Shown here piece after piece: positions 1 through 12,500 of a stretch of 64,000 nt of DNA. Source of the stretch: Tubulanus polymorphus (taxonomy: Eukaryota; Nemertea; Palaeonemertea; Tubulaniformes; Tubulanidae); NCBI RefSeq assembly GCF_964204645.1, contig NC_134028.1, forward strand, positions 26,944,153-27,008,152. Direction: 5' to 3'. The notes under the pieces are model-generated. The model was not told the DNA's origin. It did no database searches and worked only from the letters and a program-made list of their open reading frames with translations. A program made the position numbers and the translations under genes. The number at the start of each line of letters is the position of its first letter. Position 1 is the first letter of the stretch.

Positions 1-1121
1 TTGATGATGATGATGAGATTCGTGTCTGGAATATAGCAATTTATATCATATCATATCATATCATATCATATCATATAATATCATATCATATCATGTCATA
101 TCATATCATAATTTAACATCAAATAGGGCTATAGGCCTATATACAAACTGATAGCCTCTTGGTTTTGATATTTAATGTTCCTCTCGTGAAGTAGGTACTC
201 GATTTACACTGCGATCTCATAAATTGTACTTCCTTAGGTTCCTGCCAAGAAAGGTCCTATTTTTGTCTCCTGTACGTGGTTTTTTAAAAATGATTTTATA
301 AAATCAGTTTTTCTCTTATTGCAAGAAAAACATCAAAGATGTCTTTATCCGTTTTTGTGGTGTGGATTTATGATTCAAGTTCACATTTACCCAACAAATT
401 TCAGCTACTAAAATTTCGGGATATTTTAGGTCGAACTACATTTCTTTTCATCCATAGTTTGCTTATTGTAATTGTTTTTTCGGTAACAAAACCGATAGAA
501 AACTTGAGTGTATCGGCTTTAGTTAGAAACTCACGAGCTTCCTTACCTAGACTTTATTGACTAGAAAACGATTTCGAAATAAGCAAAAATGTTTAGAAAA
601 TATTTTATAGTTTTTATATATATATTTTATGGTAGAATATATTGACGCTCCTGTCTTAAGAACGTATTATATAACTGAATATAAATCTAGAAATTGTCGC
701 CAACAGAAAAACCTTCCTCGCGATTCAACATGATTTATGTCAAATTTCAAAGAAGTGCTTGGGAATTCTTTTGCTATTGTGCTTTGTGCCGTTATATAGC
801 CTTTTGACTAGTTTCATATTGAGATTACGCTTTAAAAACCAATTTGAAAAACATTAAATTCAAGACGCGCTTATGATTTTTATATTCATTTCAAATAAAA
901 CTCGACGAACGCGTGTGTATGACGTCACACACACGCGTTGCCACGTCACACACACGCGTTTTCAAACTGACCACGTTTTTATCCTATATGAACATATAAC
1001 CAAATGACGTCAGACTGTATTTGAATATGCGTATGTATTTTAGGTAGATTGAGAACGGTTAGAATACATCATCAGAATACTGCGACAGATTCGGCAGACA
1101 TTGTTTGAGTCGAGACCGAGA
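1..1121. other. Upstream non-coding region with TATCA microsatellite
   Basis: No gene is recognised here. Positions about 45-111 are a (TATCA)n pentanucleotide array with a few variants. The only sizeable reading frame (339-560) has no domain and no splice-site support, so I leave it out. Around 905-960 there are two copies of a motif with ACACACACGCG, the first next to TGACGTCA (a CRE-like palindrome). This could belong to the promoter region of the gene starting at 1122, but that is inference. Confidence 0.6.
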
Positions 1122-4100
1122 ATGCATTTATTTTCAATCTGCGCAATAATTACTGTTATATCATCTAGTCACTGGATCACACTAACTACGACGAGTAAGT
1201 TACCGATATTTAGTCATGAGTTGCTGTTATGTGTTTGATCTTGACAACTCTGAGCCTGGTTTCCCATTTTGTGAGTTTGATGTAGCTCACAGCTCCACGG
1301 AAGTTTGTATAACTCGTTGTAACTTTGATAAAACGCTGGGTTGCATTCAACTTTGAGAGTTTAATATAACTGTTTGGCTAATTCCACAGTTTAGGGCTAT
1401 GAGTCGACGGGTTGAAGGGTTAAAACATTGATTAACTTAATTAAGACTTTATTTCCAACTTATTAACTAGGACCTGTTAAACTATTGGCTCCGATTAACA
1501 GTTGGTAAACTTAGAAGTCAAATTCTGACTCAGAAAACAGTGAAACTAGGTCCTAGTTATCAGCTAACACTGTTGTAAGCGTCACCAGCCCCGGATCTAA
1601 TTGTGTGAGTAAATTTCACTGTTGTTTTGTTATGGATTTTAGCAAATACCTGCGTGGATAATGTAGCTCAGAAGTCTGATTGTCCAGAGTCGGCTGCCAG
1701 AGGTGACTGCGACACAGATACGACGCACGTACCTACTAATTGTCCACTATCCTGCGCTGAATCGTGCCGATGTCCGAGTAAGTTCTAAATCGGACATTTA
1801 TAGATGCTTCATCAATAAAAGGTTTCTCTTATGACTTTCAATGAAATCCGTTTAGGTAACGTAGTCGGAGGTCAAGCTCAAGATAATAATGACTGTAATT
1901 GTGCGCATTACATACACGATGGCAAACTAGAGAATGGAGAAAGCTGGATCAATAGTTATTGTCCATCATCAGTATATCGCAGGCTAAGTACGTAGGTCGG
2001 TTTTATATTAGCTGTTGTCACATACAACGATTCGCGTATGTTCTACTTTCTCTCTACTATTCGACAGTATTTCCCTGTCACAATCGACCTATGCTGTCTT
2101 GAAACTGACCTTTACTCGCCGTACAGCGTCCCTGACAATCGTAACCGATGTACACCTGCTTTTCTAGATTAAAATCATGACTTACATCTGAACCCATTCT
2201 AGGTTCACCTGTAATCATGATAGGGGTTGCAAAATAGGCCTACAGTCTGATGACTGAAATGCTAAAAGATATTATAACATGACAAATTCTGGTTTGCTTA
2301 AACAAGAACATTCAATTTTTCGATATACTTAATTTTCTATGTCCTATTTCTAAAAATACTCGAGAACGCAGCCGTGGTATGACGTAGATATCATATTTTG
2401 TAGATATGCCATGCCCTGATCCACCGGCAATACCGTTGACTAATTACACCACGACTTTCGGCAATAAATGGTTATCTGAAGTTATCTATAAATGTCAACC
2501 AATAGCAGAAACAAACCTTACCGCAAACGATAACGGCAGACGTATTTGTTTGCGCAATCAGACCTGGCTATTGCAGAAAGACCACGGAGAAATCAATTGT
2601 TACCGTAAGCATTCATTTGTTTGTTTGTTTGTTTGTTTGTTTGTTTGTTTGTTTGTTTGTTTGTTTGTTTGTTTGTTTGTTTGTTTGTTTGTTTGTTTGT
2701 TTGTTTGTTTGTTTGTTTGTTTGTTTGTTTGTTTGTTTGTTTGTTTGTTTGTTTGTTTGTTTGTTTGTTTGTATTGTTCTGTGTCGTTTCCCAATTTTTA
2801 AGACCTATTGGATTGTTCATCTAAACTTGGCGATTGGCTTAATTAACTACCGGGTATTTGATGATCATCTTTCTATATTCAACATATCATACATGTCTGT
2901 ATTGCACCTCGACACTGACGAGGACTGCGGCTAATGCGCGTCATCATTTTTAGTTAAAACCTGCACAGACGCTCCGGATACCATCGACAATGCCACGTGG
3001 TCTGTGAGCGTACCAATCAACGAACGTGGTTACGAACACGGGACCGTCTTAACCTACACGTGCTTACCCGGATACGAAGTCATATCCGGTGACGTCACTA
3101 GAACGTGTGAAGCTAACGCGACGACTGTGATGTGGACTGATTGGACGCCACCTGTATGCGTGAGTACGTACTAAATAGAAAGATAAGATTATAGTATTAA
3201 TCGATGAATTGTAGTCGGGAATTAGGATGATATTTTTGTACGGCGATTTAGAAAAGGATTGCGGTGCAGCCTCGAGTATAGCTCACGGTACAGTCGACTT
3301 CGATATGACCACCTACGATGAAATAGCCACATATACCTGCGACGAAGGCTACATTTTCGAAAATGAAAACGACACAAAAAGATGCGACGAAAATGGAAAA
3401 TGGATCCCGGATTTAGTTTGTCTCGGTAATTATTCACACCGGATACTGTTAAATGATTATCTTATGGCCGCGGAATGTACAAGAAATTCTAAAGAAAATA
3501 ATTGATTTTTGTCACATGATGTTCAGATCATATAACCATCATAATGATCATTAAAATGATAGATTTGTTTGTGTTCGATTATAATTTATTTCTAAATTCA
3601 ATATACAATTCATCTTTTCGATACATCGTCGATATGTAATGATCGTCCAAGCTAAAAACTGTATTTACATACGAGCTATCAGTTTACATATCAATAGAAT
3701 TATGATTTATGTCGTATCAGGTGTCGATTGTGGGGAACCGCTGTCGTTAGAGTTTGCGACGTTTACCTCGCTATCGACCAGATACCCAGCCGTGGCCACC
3801 TATACATGTCAAAGTGGTTACAAGTTGAAGAACAGCGCCAACGATAAATTATCCTGCGCCGAAAATGGCACGTGGGAAGGAGAGAAACCGGTTTGTGAAG
3901 GTGAGAGAATTAATCATTCAACGTTTTGAAAGGCGCCGGTATGTGTTACGACTAAGTAGCGATATTAAAATAACGATCACTCACCGGGTGTCGAACCCTA
4001 TATTTGTGTCATATACATTCGTGATTAAGTCGTTCGTATATGCGTAACACGATACTAGATATAGGTTTTAAAAACGGGTTGAAAAAAGAACAAAATCAAA

Positions 4101-5764
4101 GATGCAAAATGACCAATTTCATAGACATTTCACGGATAGTAGAAACAACAGCCGCTGTTTCACACTTTAATCGTAGCATCCATTATTGTATCATCTTTTC
4201 GTGATTTTATGCGACAAGCCCTTGAATCCCCCTATACAGCATATCAGCTCTCTACCGACCGCTTCTATCAGACTCTCTACCGACCGCTTCTATCAGACTC
4301 TCAACCGACCGCTTCTATCAGACTCTCAACCGGCCGCTTCTATCAGACTCTCAACCGACCGCTTCTATCAGACTCTCTACCGACCGCTTCTATCAGACTC
4401 TCAACCGACCGCTTCTATCAGACTCTCAACCGACCGCTTCTATCAGACTCTCAACCGGCCGCTCTTATCAGACTCTCAACCGGCCGCTTCTATCAGACTC
4501 TCAACCGACCGCTTCTATCAGACTCTCAACCGACCGCTTCTATCAGACTCTCAACCGACCGCTTCTATCAGACTCTCAACCGGTCGCTTCTATCAGACTC
4601 TCAACCGGTCGCTTCTATCAGACTCTCAACCGACCGATTCTATCAGACTCTCTACCGACCGCTTCTATCAGACTCTCTACCGACCGCTTCTATCAGACTC
4701 TCAACCGACCGCTTCTATCAGACTCTCAACCGGCCGCTTCTATCAGACTCTCAACCGACCGCTTCTGGTTACGCTATTTCGGAATAGTTTAAAATGTATT
4801 CTGATCGTGACGAATGCGGTGGAACAGTATTAAAAAATCGGTAAAGACGATCCATAACCTGCCTCCAGTATATGAATGAAAGTGATGCACTGTGGTTATG
4901 TATTATTTTTTCAGCGAAACCCACTTCCGAAAAAAGTCGACCGGTATTGATTTATATCGGTGTCGGTGTCGCGGTCGGTGTAGTTTTGATCATTATAATA
5001 ACAGGGGTAACAATACACTGTCGTATAAAGCAGCGCGCGAAGAATCGAATAGCAAAAATACAAGTGGCACCATCCGCCTGAATGTACGTGTGGTCTGAGG
5101 CCCCGAGCAGCCTGCGATTGGTGGAGTGAACTATCCGATCTGAACAACCGAAATAATAGATATGTATATATTTATTTTTCAGCGATCCAACCAGTGACGG
5201 AAGACAGTAATAACCAAGCTATTTATATCGGGGTTGGGGTCGGAGTTGGTGTGGTGGTGATCACAGCAGCCTCTGTCGGCGCGTATTTCGGCATCAAGCA
5301 TCTGAAAATGATAACTAAAATCCAAAAAATAAACATCGCGCCGGTGGCTTAGAATGGAAGAATAAATACCGTAGAACCGACTTCATTCAGATCCATCGAG
5401 CGATGCGGAATTCACTGATTAACGGGAAAAAATTATCTTACATACATTACGGCTTGATGGACAGTTGCAATGAACAATGAGTTTGTCGGCAGATGTAAAA
5501 ATAAGGGGTCCGGGGTCTTTACGTGGGCGCCGCGTCCCGTTGTTCTTTTGCGATACCCCGGACCCACGCCTGAGATCAAAATCCGGATTGAACTGATCTG
5601 AATCGAGCGGTGAAATTTGATCATACCTTAAAGTGATGCACTGTTTATGTATTATTTTTTCAGCGAAACCCACTTCCGAAAAAAGTCGACCGGTATTGAT
5701 TTGCGTGTCTGTACAGATGATTAACTGTTATGAATACTCGCTGTGTTATACTGACTGTAAATAA
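1122..5764 (+). CDS. ShKT + four-sushi (CCP) domain membrane protein, alternative 3' exons
   Basis: Exons, all joined in phase 1: 1122-1194, 1643-1777, 1856-1987, 2404-2604, 2954-3163, 3252-3425, 3721-3900, then one of three terminal exons (4915-5081, 5183-5352 or 5664-5764). The product is 423, 424 or 401 residues. Exon 1 encodes a signal peptide (MHLFSICAIITVISSS). Exon 2 is a ShK-like domain with six cysteines in ShKT spacing (CVD..DC..GDC..NC..SC..SC). Exon 3 is a Cys-poor linker. Exons 4-7 each encode one sushi/CCP module with four Cys, the conserved Trp and the YTC/GY core (for example TYTCDEGYIF). The terminal exon gives a Gly/Val-rich membrane helix and a short basic tail. CCP chains usually mediate adhesion or ligand recognition; the ligand here is unknown. 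Splice phases are fully consistent, so I trust the exon chain. The first exon and use of the terminal exons need transcripts. Confidence 0.85.
2615..2772. repeat. (TTTG)n microsatellite, about 39 copies
   Basis: A perfect TTTG tetranucleotide tract lies in the intron between the first and second CCP exons, 10 bp after the splice donor at 2605. The long Cys-Leu-Phe-Val or Thr-Asn-Lys-Gln reading frames over it are translation artefacts of the repeat. Confidence 0.98.
4247..4766. repeat. 25-bp minisatellite
   Basis: About 21 copies of a 25-bp unit (core CCGACCGCTTCTATCAGACT) with sporadic single-base variants. The array sits in the last intron of the sushi gene. Because 25 is not a multiple of 3, the reading frame rotates from copy to copy. 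No frame on the plus strand contains a stop, which produces apparent proteins of about 200 residues. Confidence 0.95.
4915..5081 (+). other. Terminal exon A of the sushi gene (membrane helix)
   Basis: Acceptor TTTTTTCAG, phase 1. It encodes a short linker (AKPTSEKSRP), then a hydrophobic helix with IGVGVAVGVV, then a basic tail ending KIQVAPSA and a TGA at 5079-5081. It matches terminal exon B in layout: GxGxGxG-type start of the helix and a tail with KI..(I/V)AP(S/V)A. So the two look like a duplicated, mutually exclusive pair. Confidence 0.8.
5183..5352 (+). other. Terminal exon B of the sushi gene (membrane helix)
   Basis: Acceptor TTTATTTTTCAG, phase 1, only 101 bp after the stop of exon A. 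It encodes AIQPVTEDSNNQ, a helix starting IGVGVGVGVVVI, and a basic tail ending INIAPVA, with TAG at 5350-5352. Divergence from exon A is substantial at the DNA level while the plan (linker, Gly-zipper-like helix, basic tail, APxA end) is kept. That argues for a functional alternative. Confidence 0.75.
5664..5764 (+). other. Possible terminal exon C of the sushi gene, no membrane helix
   Basis: The segment 5628-5702 is a near-identical copy of 4877-4953 (intron end, acceptor and first 12 codons of exon A). After the shared codons the frame diverges to a short Cys-containing tail (MINCYEYSLCYTDCK) and stops at 5762-5764. If spliced, it would give a form without a membrane helix. A consensus AATAAA follows at about 5791. 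It may equally be a dead partial duplication. Confidence 0.45.
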
Positions 5765-6579
5765 ACTCTAATGCTGTTTTTGATTGTATAAATAAAATAT
5801 ATTATATTTTTTACACAACAACAAATTGATGACGTAGTAATATTTTAAATGCCCGACACAAAAGTATTAAATAAGGTAAACGTTTTGTTTATACGCTTGA
5901 ATAGAAAGATGTGAATCATTTGAATAAATGTTTTTTACAAAGTTTAGTCTAAAAACAGTTCAACCGTAAGAAAAACTGTAGTAGCGGGGATTAATTCTAC
6001 ATCGTTTCATTTTACGCCTAGTGACATTTTTAATCGACGACAGTTTTGTAATGAGTAAGTCAACCTCGCTCGACAGCGTGTGTGAATACAGTTACCAGTC
6101 TCTTCAATTCATCACTTTTTAATCAACCTCTTCGAACCTGATGGCATCGAGACTACCTTGACCCGGAAACCTACCTGATTGGTCGAGTGCGCAGCTTAGA
6201 GATGATGTCATTATGAACCAATCAGAAAAGCCTTTTTATTTCAGCCTGGATTTTCCCATTTGTAATTTATCCGTGAAATCTGCTACAGCGATTATGGTTC
6301 CTTGCGCAGGTAGCCCCTGCGCACTCGGTATAATAATGGAAGGGTTTTGTGCCGTGTCTAAGTCTAGCGATGCTGCGATCAGGTTCGAACCCCTGCCGTA
6401 GGAGAATACCATTTCAATGGGGGGGGGGGGGGGGTATGTCTGAGGAGCGGTTCATTTCACAAAGTATCGACGATCAGTTTTTGTAAGGATGGCGACTAGG
6501 GGGTTGTCGAGTATAGAACAGCAGATTGAATGTGTTGAATAGTTCGGATGAAAACACTGAATCCTCCTCAGTGTTATCA
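5765..6579. other. Intergenic, poly(A) signal and MITE copy
   Basis: Between the 3' ends of two convergent genes. It holds an AATAAA motif near 5791 that fits the sushi gene, one copy of the dispersed inverted-end element (separate entry) and a run of about 17 G at 6418-6434. I see no gene. Confidence 0.7.
6134..6402. mobile_element. MITE-like element, copy 1
   Basis: The left end reads TTCGAACCTGATGGCATCG. The right end carries the reverse complement of the same motif (GATCAGGTTCGAACCCCTGC). Internal landmarks, a GAGTGCGCAGCTTA block followed by GATGATGTCATTA and a CTGCGCACTCGGT block near the other end, are shared with the copies at 19340 and 22484. There is no coding capacity. It is a non-autonomous inverted-end element; the ends also resemble a tRNA B box. 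Confidence 0.7.
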
Positions 6580-9500
6580 TTAAATAGCGATACTACTTGG
6601 AACCCGCTCTGGTAGTAAATAAACGTACGGCACTTCTCTAGTTTTATTCCGTTCGTGTATCGTGGCGCTTATTTGTTTTACGGCTTTACTGAATTTCTTC
6701 ATCAAATCCCTCGGTTCCAGATCGGTGAAATAATCATTCGGATATTCACCCAGAAATATCTGAAATAAAAAACGAATTTGAGTTATTTCTCGACTTGAGA
6801 ACAAGCTCTTTAGATAGATGATGAGACAAATTACCTCTTCCGAACTGTATTGCGATAGCGGATAAACAGCGGCTAATGCATTAGCACTGAGCAGCCAATT
6901 AGGTAGTGATTCTATAATTAGATCCATATTGACCACGCCTTTCTCTGTTGGTGGAGGTCGCAGCATGGTCAGTGGATAGTTGGGTACGAATGCCATATAG
7001 TCCATTTGATTGAAGTTGACGGCTGCGTGTTGACACGATGCTGAGAATATCAACATTGTTATCCACTCGTCTAGTAACCTCTTCGTTTCAAATCTTTCAG
7101 AAAACAAATCATTATTAAATCATAAAGCTACAAATTCATTTCATTACTCAAAAGTTCCCAATAAAGTAATTTAAGATGCGTCAGTCTATTTATTAATCGT
7201 TACTGAAAATACTTGACTGACAGTTGAGAATTCTTTAAATTCCAATCTAACAACTCAAGACATGTCGGAACTCTTCAGCTTTATCCAATCTAACAACTTA
7301 CTTAGAGGCGTTTACCAATTTTGGTTCTATATAGCCAAACAAAAAACCTAATGCCAGTGCACGATCATATTTCTATAGCGAAACTTTTAACTTAAGACCT
7401 GTCAGTCTTAGCTGATTTTGGTTCTAGAGGCAATGTAACTACCATAACCTGTCATTTAAGACCATTTCTGGACATTCTGTTGTTAGAATACAAACCGTTC
7501 TGGGATTCCATGGTCCTCATGGCCTTCGTATTGACGGAATCCATTTTCGCGAAGGTCAGCCAGCCAGGCCTGTATCTCTTCATCGGCGACTACATCATTA
7601 TCTGATTTATAAAACAATGACGTCATCTCGACGACGAATGCGTGAATGGCGTCCCAGATCAGGTAGCCATCTTCCCGGAAGTGGTAAAACGGAAGTTTCT
7701 CGGGGTCGTCGACTCCGCGATTTTTCATATCTTGTTTGAGGAAAAGTTCGCTGATGTTAAATCGTGAATACAGTTTTGATATATACTGAATGTGGCCACC
7801 TCCTATAATCAATAAATACATCTTTAATTCAATGATATGAATAAACTGAGTTTTACACAAGAATCTAATCCGAAAGTTCACCAAACAAAAACCATAACGC
7901 CAACATCTATTATCAATGAATTTCATACTTTTCGAATTATCACTACTTCTGCGGGACGTTTTACTTCCATCTAAATCACTAGTTATCTCGGACTAGAGTG
8001 TTTGATTAATTAATGCGCGATTTATAGTTCCTTGTTGCCAGTTTAAAGATGTGTTAATGGACAATACTCAAATAACAAAAAAAAATATTCTTATTTTTTC
8101 CTGATCCCTTCTGTTTTGACACGCCTTTTACCAAAAGATGCTTTTGGAAAATTTTATTCCACCCCTTCGCTCTTCTATTTTTTCTTAGAAATATCCATGC
8201 TCTAAGTAACAACAACAAAAGGCCTCAAAGAGATATTTCTAAGAGAACTCACCGCCGATCGCCATTGTATTATCGACGACCTTCCCTTCACCTGTAAGCG
8301 CAACTCGACCAATCGTATTGATAGCGATCGTGTGACGCATGTGTGGAATCAACATCTTGAATACTGGATGCGCAGACGGTAACTGTCTCATAGTCGCTAC
8401 TGCTATAGCTTCTATTATGAAATGAGTCCTGGATAAATGATAGTACATCTGATGTATCTGACTATCGGCGCATTTCACGTGTATCTTAGCCAGAGTCCAG
8501 TCATCCTGGGAATCAGAGGGAAGGAATACGGGGTTGTTCGGTCCTGGTGTTTGCTGTAGTTGTATCGCTATCGGTACTAAGTGTCCTGATTTCCTCACGT
8601 ACAGTAACGCGATAGGTTCGGCCACGTATCGAGTCTCACCGGACACGTTATAACGCGGAATACCGGTCAGATCACTGTAGTCCAGAATATACACGTGACC
8701 ATCCTGAAATTACATTCATCGTATTTACATATCATCCACGAGATTGGCGTAAACAGATTGCTCATAGCCATTATCTATTTGGCTAAGAAATTGACAGCTT
8801 GTTTGTCTTTTCTGCTAAGCTCAAAAATCGACCTGGCCAGCCACCTATTTACCCTGTATTTTATTTAAAATCATGATCAAGCTAACAATAACAAACCTGC
8901 CAGTAATAGAAATGAACTGATTTCAAATCTTAAGTGAACCGCCGATTATGAGAAAGAAAGAAAGGTATCATTTTTCCATGTATGAGGCGGCCCATATTGG
9001 ATCAAGCGAAGTTTTGATCAGATTTCTGAACAAATATTTTTAGATAGTCAAAAATGGACGCTTTAACATGAAACAGGTGACGAATCAAAAATGTCAAATA
9101 TCAAAATTTCGTCGATGACACAAAAAAAGTCATTCTCACCTTGATTTCTTCATCAAGAGATTTACCTCGATCCAGAAATGGTTTCAGCATACCATCATCT
9201 ACAGCGAGTTTATTCGGTAGTTCCGTGCATCGTCGCAGGTGATGCGGGTTCGTTCCGGTCAGAAAATGGCGTCCATATTCCGCGTCATCCCAGAAATGAT
9301 CGTAGAAATAATCGTAGACGCCTTCCGATTTTTGACAGATGTTCGCGAAATCTCGATAGTCTTTCAGCGACGTGAATCCGTGCGACATCAACGCGCCGAC
9401 CGTCCTGTATCTTAATCTTGCTTGTCCAAATAGTAGAAAGAAATCTCGTGATTTCTCGTCGTTGAATTGTACATCTCGCGGGAGTTCGTTGTGTTTGTCG

Positions 9501-12500
9501 TGGTCGATAGATGACGACAGCCCGGGTAGATGGCGCCACGGGAACTGTTCACGGCGCCATTGAACTTCAAGTTTTCGGAAATTTCGTAAATGCGCGTCTT
9601 TTTCCTGGTAGCACAGTGACGCTATTGAAAATTACAAGTTAAGAATCGTTATATTCTATACACGTGCTGGTAGCCGAAGTCTTCGTAACTGTCACGTAAC
9701 CACATCATAGCCACCCAGCTGGCTATATGCCCACATCATAGCCATATTCAGATAGCTATGTCCACTTCATAGCCACTCAGCTGGCTATGTCCACATTATA
9801 GCCATACTCAGATAGCTACGGCAAGATCATAGCCATCTAAACATACCAGATATCGAAACTATGACTTACCGTCTCCTTTCTGAAATATGGCGTTTGTTCT
9901 GAGCCAACTGTAACAGGGGAATTCAACTGACTTCTTACGGCTACAGTCGAACACTATGACGTAATCGATAGCGTGGTCATCTTGACCACGTCCTCGTAAA
10001 CTGACCTCTATAGCCCTGACTTGACCAACGTCTCGTTCATTCGACACCTTCAAGAATTAAGATTACTATTATATTTGGCGAACCTACGAAACACACATTT
10101 ATTTTCGAGCATCCATAACTTTTTATTTCTGGTCCAGGCCATCCTCCGCGTTTCGTTCGATATATTATATTCCTTACTCATACCAGGTCTACTGACTGGT
10201 TCTATCTATATCCACACCTCGTGGTCTCCTATCAGTTGCATCCCATTCCTTACATCTTTTGAGCCACAGGGAAAAATAGGTATAACTTGGGATATGAACA
10301 ATCCACGCAATATCATTGAACCGATCAATTTATATTGAAATACACTATACCGCCACGCGCGTGGCTGTTTCAGAAAAAATGAAACTGAATATCTATTTGT
10401 CGATGTCGTATGGTCGTATCGTCAGGACAGCGTCACGAAAAATCAATTTATTGCGACGAGAAAAAACCGCGGATGGTGTTTAGATCGCGTGAGAATTTCT
10501 AAACTAACAACATCTCAAGTGATATTTACCTTATAAGCATCGACTCGTCCTTTCTTGAAGTCATCGTGGAACGTATGGTCCAGTTTTATAGACTTAGTAA
10601 CAGCCTGCGTACCTAAACAGAAGAACAAGAAAACTAACTTGACAGAAGAGAAATAACGCGAGATCATTGTTAAATGGTATACTTGTATCTTGCATCTGCA
10701 GATGATAACTAATGACTGATACCAATCACATTGGACAATGATTAAGGATTTTAGAGCCCATTCCATGATACTCGAGGCTTTGAATTGATCCATTCACATT
10801 TCAAAAGGACTTCTTTTAAGGACTTCAAGAACTTCTATGAACCCAATTATTGTAATGTTTTAACGGCGTCAAAACAATAGCGTCTAGAAATATAACATGT
10901 TTTATTGATAAAAGTAGATGGTACCGTTGAGCGATATAAAGAAATCCCTATCGGTCCCCGCTGAACCCATATCAGCCGTTTTAACCAGTAAGATATAATC
11001 GGAAATATCGAAATTTCCGTCATCCGTTAAACAGATTCTGGACGTGGCTTGTCGTGATCTCTGGACAGCTGGATAGATCTAGTTTAGAAACAAAAAACAA
11101 TATACGATAAACGACATTCAATATACGACACGCAATACGTGATAATAACAACACATTTTTCAAGGTCGGTTAAAAGTTTGACTCAAGACGTAAAAGTAGT
11201 TCATTTCCAATGGCCTCAAATTTTTAGCTGAGAACAATTTCGTGCTTTTACTCTGAAACATGCGATAGTTTTGATTCAGTTTCTGTAAAGGAAAAGCTTC
11301 ATAAAAAGTAAATCGTTGAATATGATCGAAAATTAATGGTTGACTTACCTTTTCTCGAGCATAAGAAACTGACGTGAACGAAAATACAGAAGCTGGTTTA
11401 TGATAAGTGAGGATTGGCGGCCGGTTAGCCAGATCAAACGTCATCGGTTCGCTAATATCGAGCGGGAGAGGGGTAGTCAGTACGACATCCGCTAGGGGAC
11501 GCCACGGATGGAATTCGGAATTCCATTCTAAACCGACGTTGAAGTAATCATCCGCGTGACCTTCACGGATCTGAATTTGAAGGTCGAGGTCGATCGACCC
11601 GTCTGTTTCAAAGCGTTTGATGAGTTCGTTATTGAGGTAGCTTTCATCGCGGTTCTTGTGTTCATCGCGAACTTTACGATTCCTTCGAATTGAGATGAAA
11701 ATATAGATATATGAGTCGTCATGATGCTATTGTATAACTGTCATGGGAAAGCCCAGCAAGATGTACCAAATCATAGGGGCGATAAATCTTACAAAAATTA
11801 CTTTGTATCCCCGACAAGATAATATCTAGGGGGGGGGGGGCAATGCTTGAAAGGTAGGGTGAGGATAGGCGGACCTGTCCCCCTCCCTCAGCAGGGATTC
11901 GATTCAGATACCATTGCTAGGCTCAGCCACGGCACGAAACCCGACCCGACTAACCCGAACCGGTTTTATGCTACAACAATTTGTGGATTCGTTGAAAATA
12001 CTTTCTTCGAATTTTAAAGCTGAGCTTTGTTTGTTTAAAAGGTTAATACAACATGGACACCGTATTGAGGCCGGTTCACATCCACTACACATACATACCA
12101 CGGTTCTCGTTGATCTTGCTCATCAGTGAGACCCGATTCAACATCGAGATCTTTCGGCACGAATCGGAATCTGACCGTTCTTGTCATTCCATCATTAGCC
12201 TGGTAAGAGTAGGTTGTGTGACAGTGGTAGATCATCTTAGCGAATGAATCAGGAGCTCGTCTGTGACTGTCTACTATAGATCTATACCTTAAACACACAA
12301 CATCTATTCATATCAATATCTCTGACTGATATTGAGTATATCAACGCATTCTTCACAGATACGATTAACATTTTAAAGTCCATTTTCATCACAGTAATGA
12401 AATAATTCATGTACGCGAGTAGTAGAAATACTGAACAGTTATTTGTGGATGCGAGAAAAGAAAAAGAGAACTGTAGATGACGCATTCTCGAGAAAAACAA

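Noticed and set aside
2593-2934. Reading frames of repeated Cys-Leu-Phe-Val or Thr-Asn-Lys-Gln
   Set aside because: They are translations of an intronic TTTG microsatellite in different frames.
4186-4833. Two long ORFs with a repeated RLSTDRFYQTL motif
   Set aside because: The 25-bp unit has no stop in any plus-strand frame, so openness says nothing about coding. No splice or start evidence.
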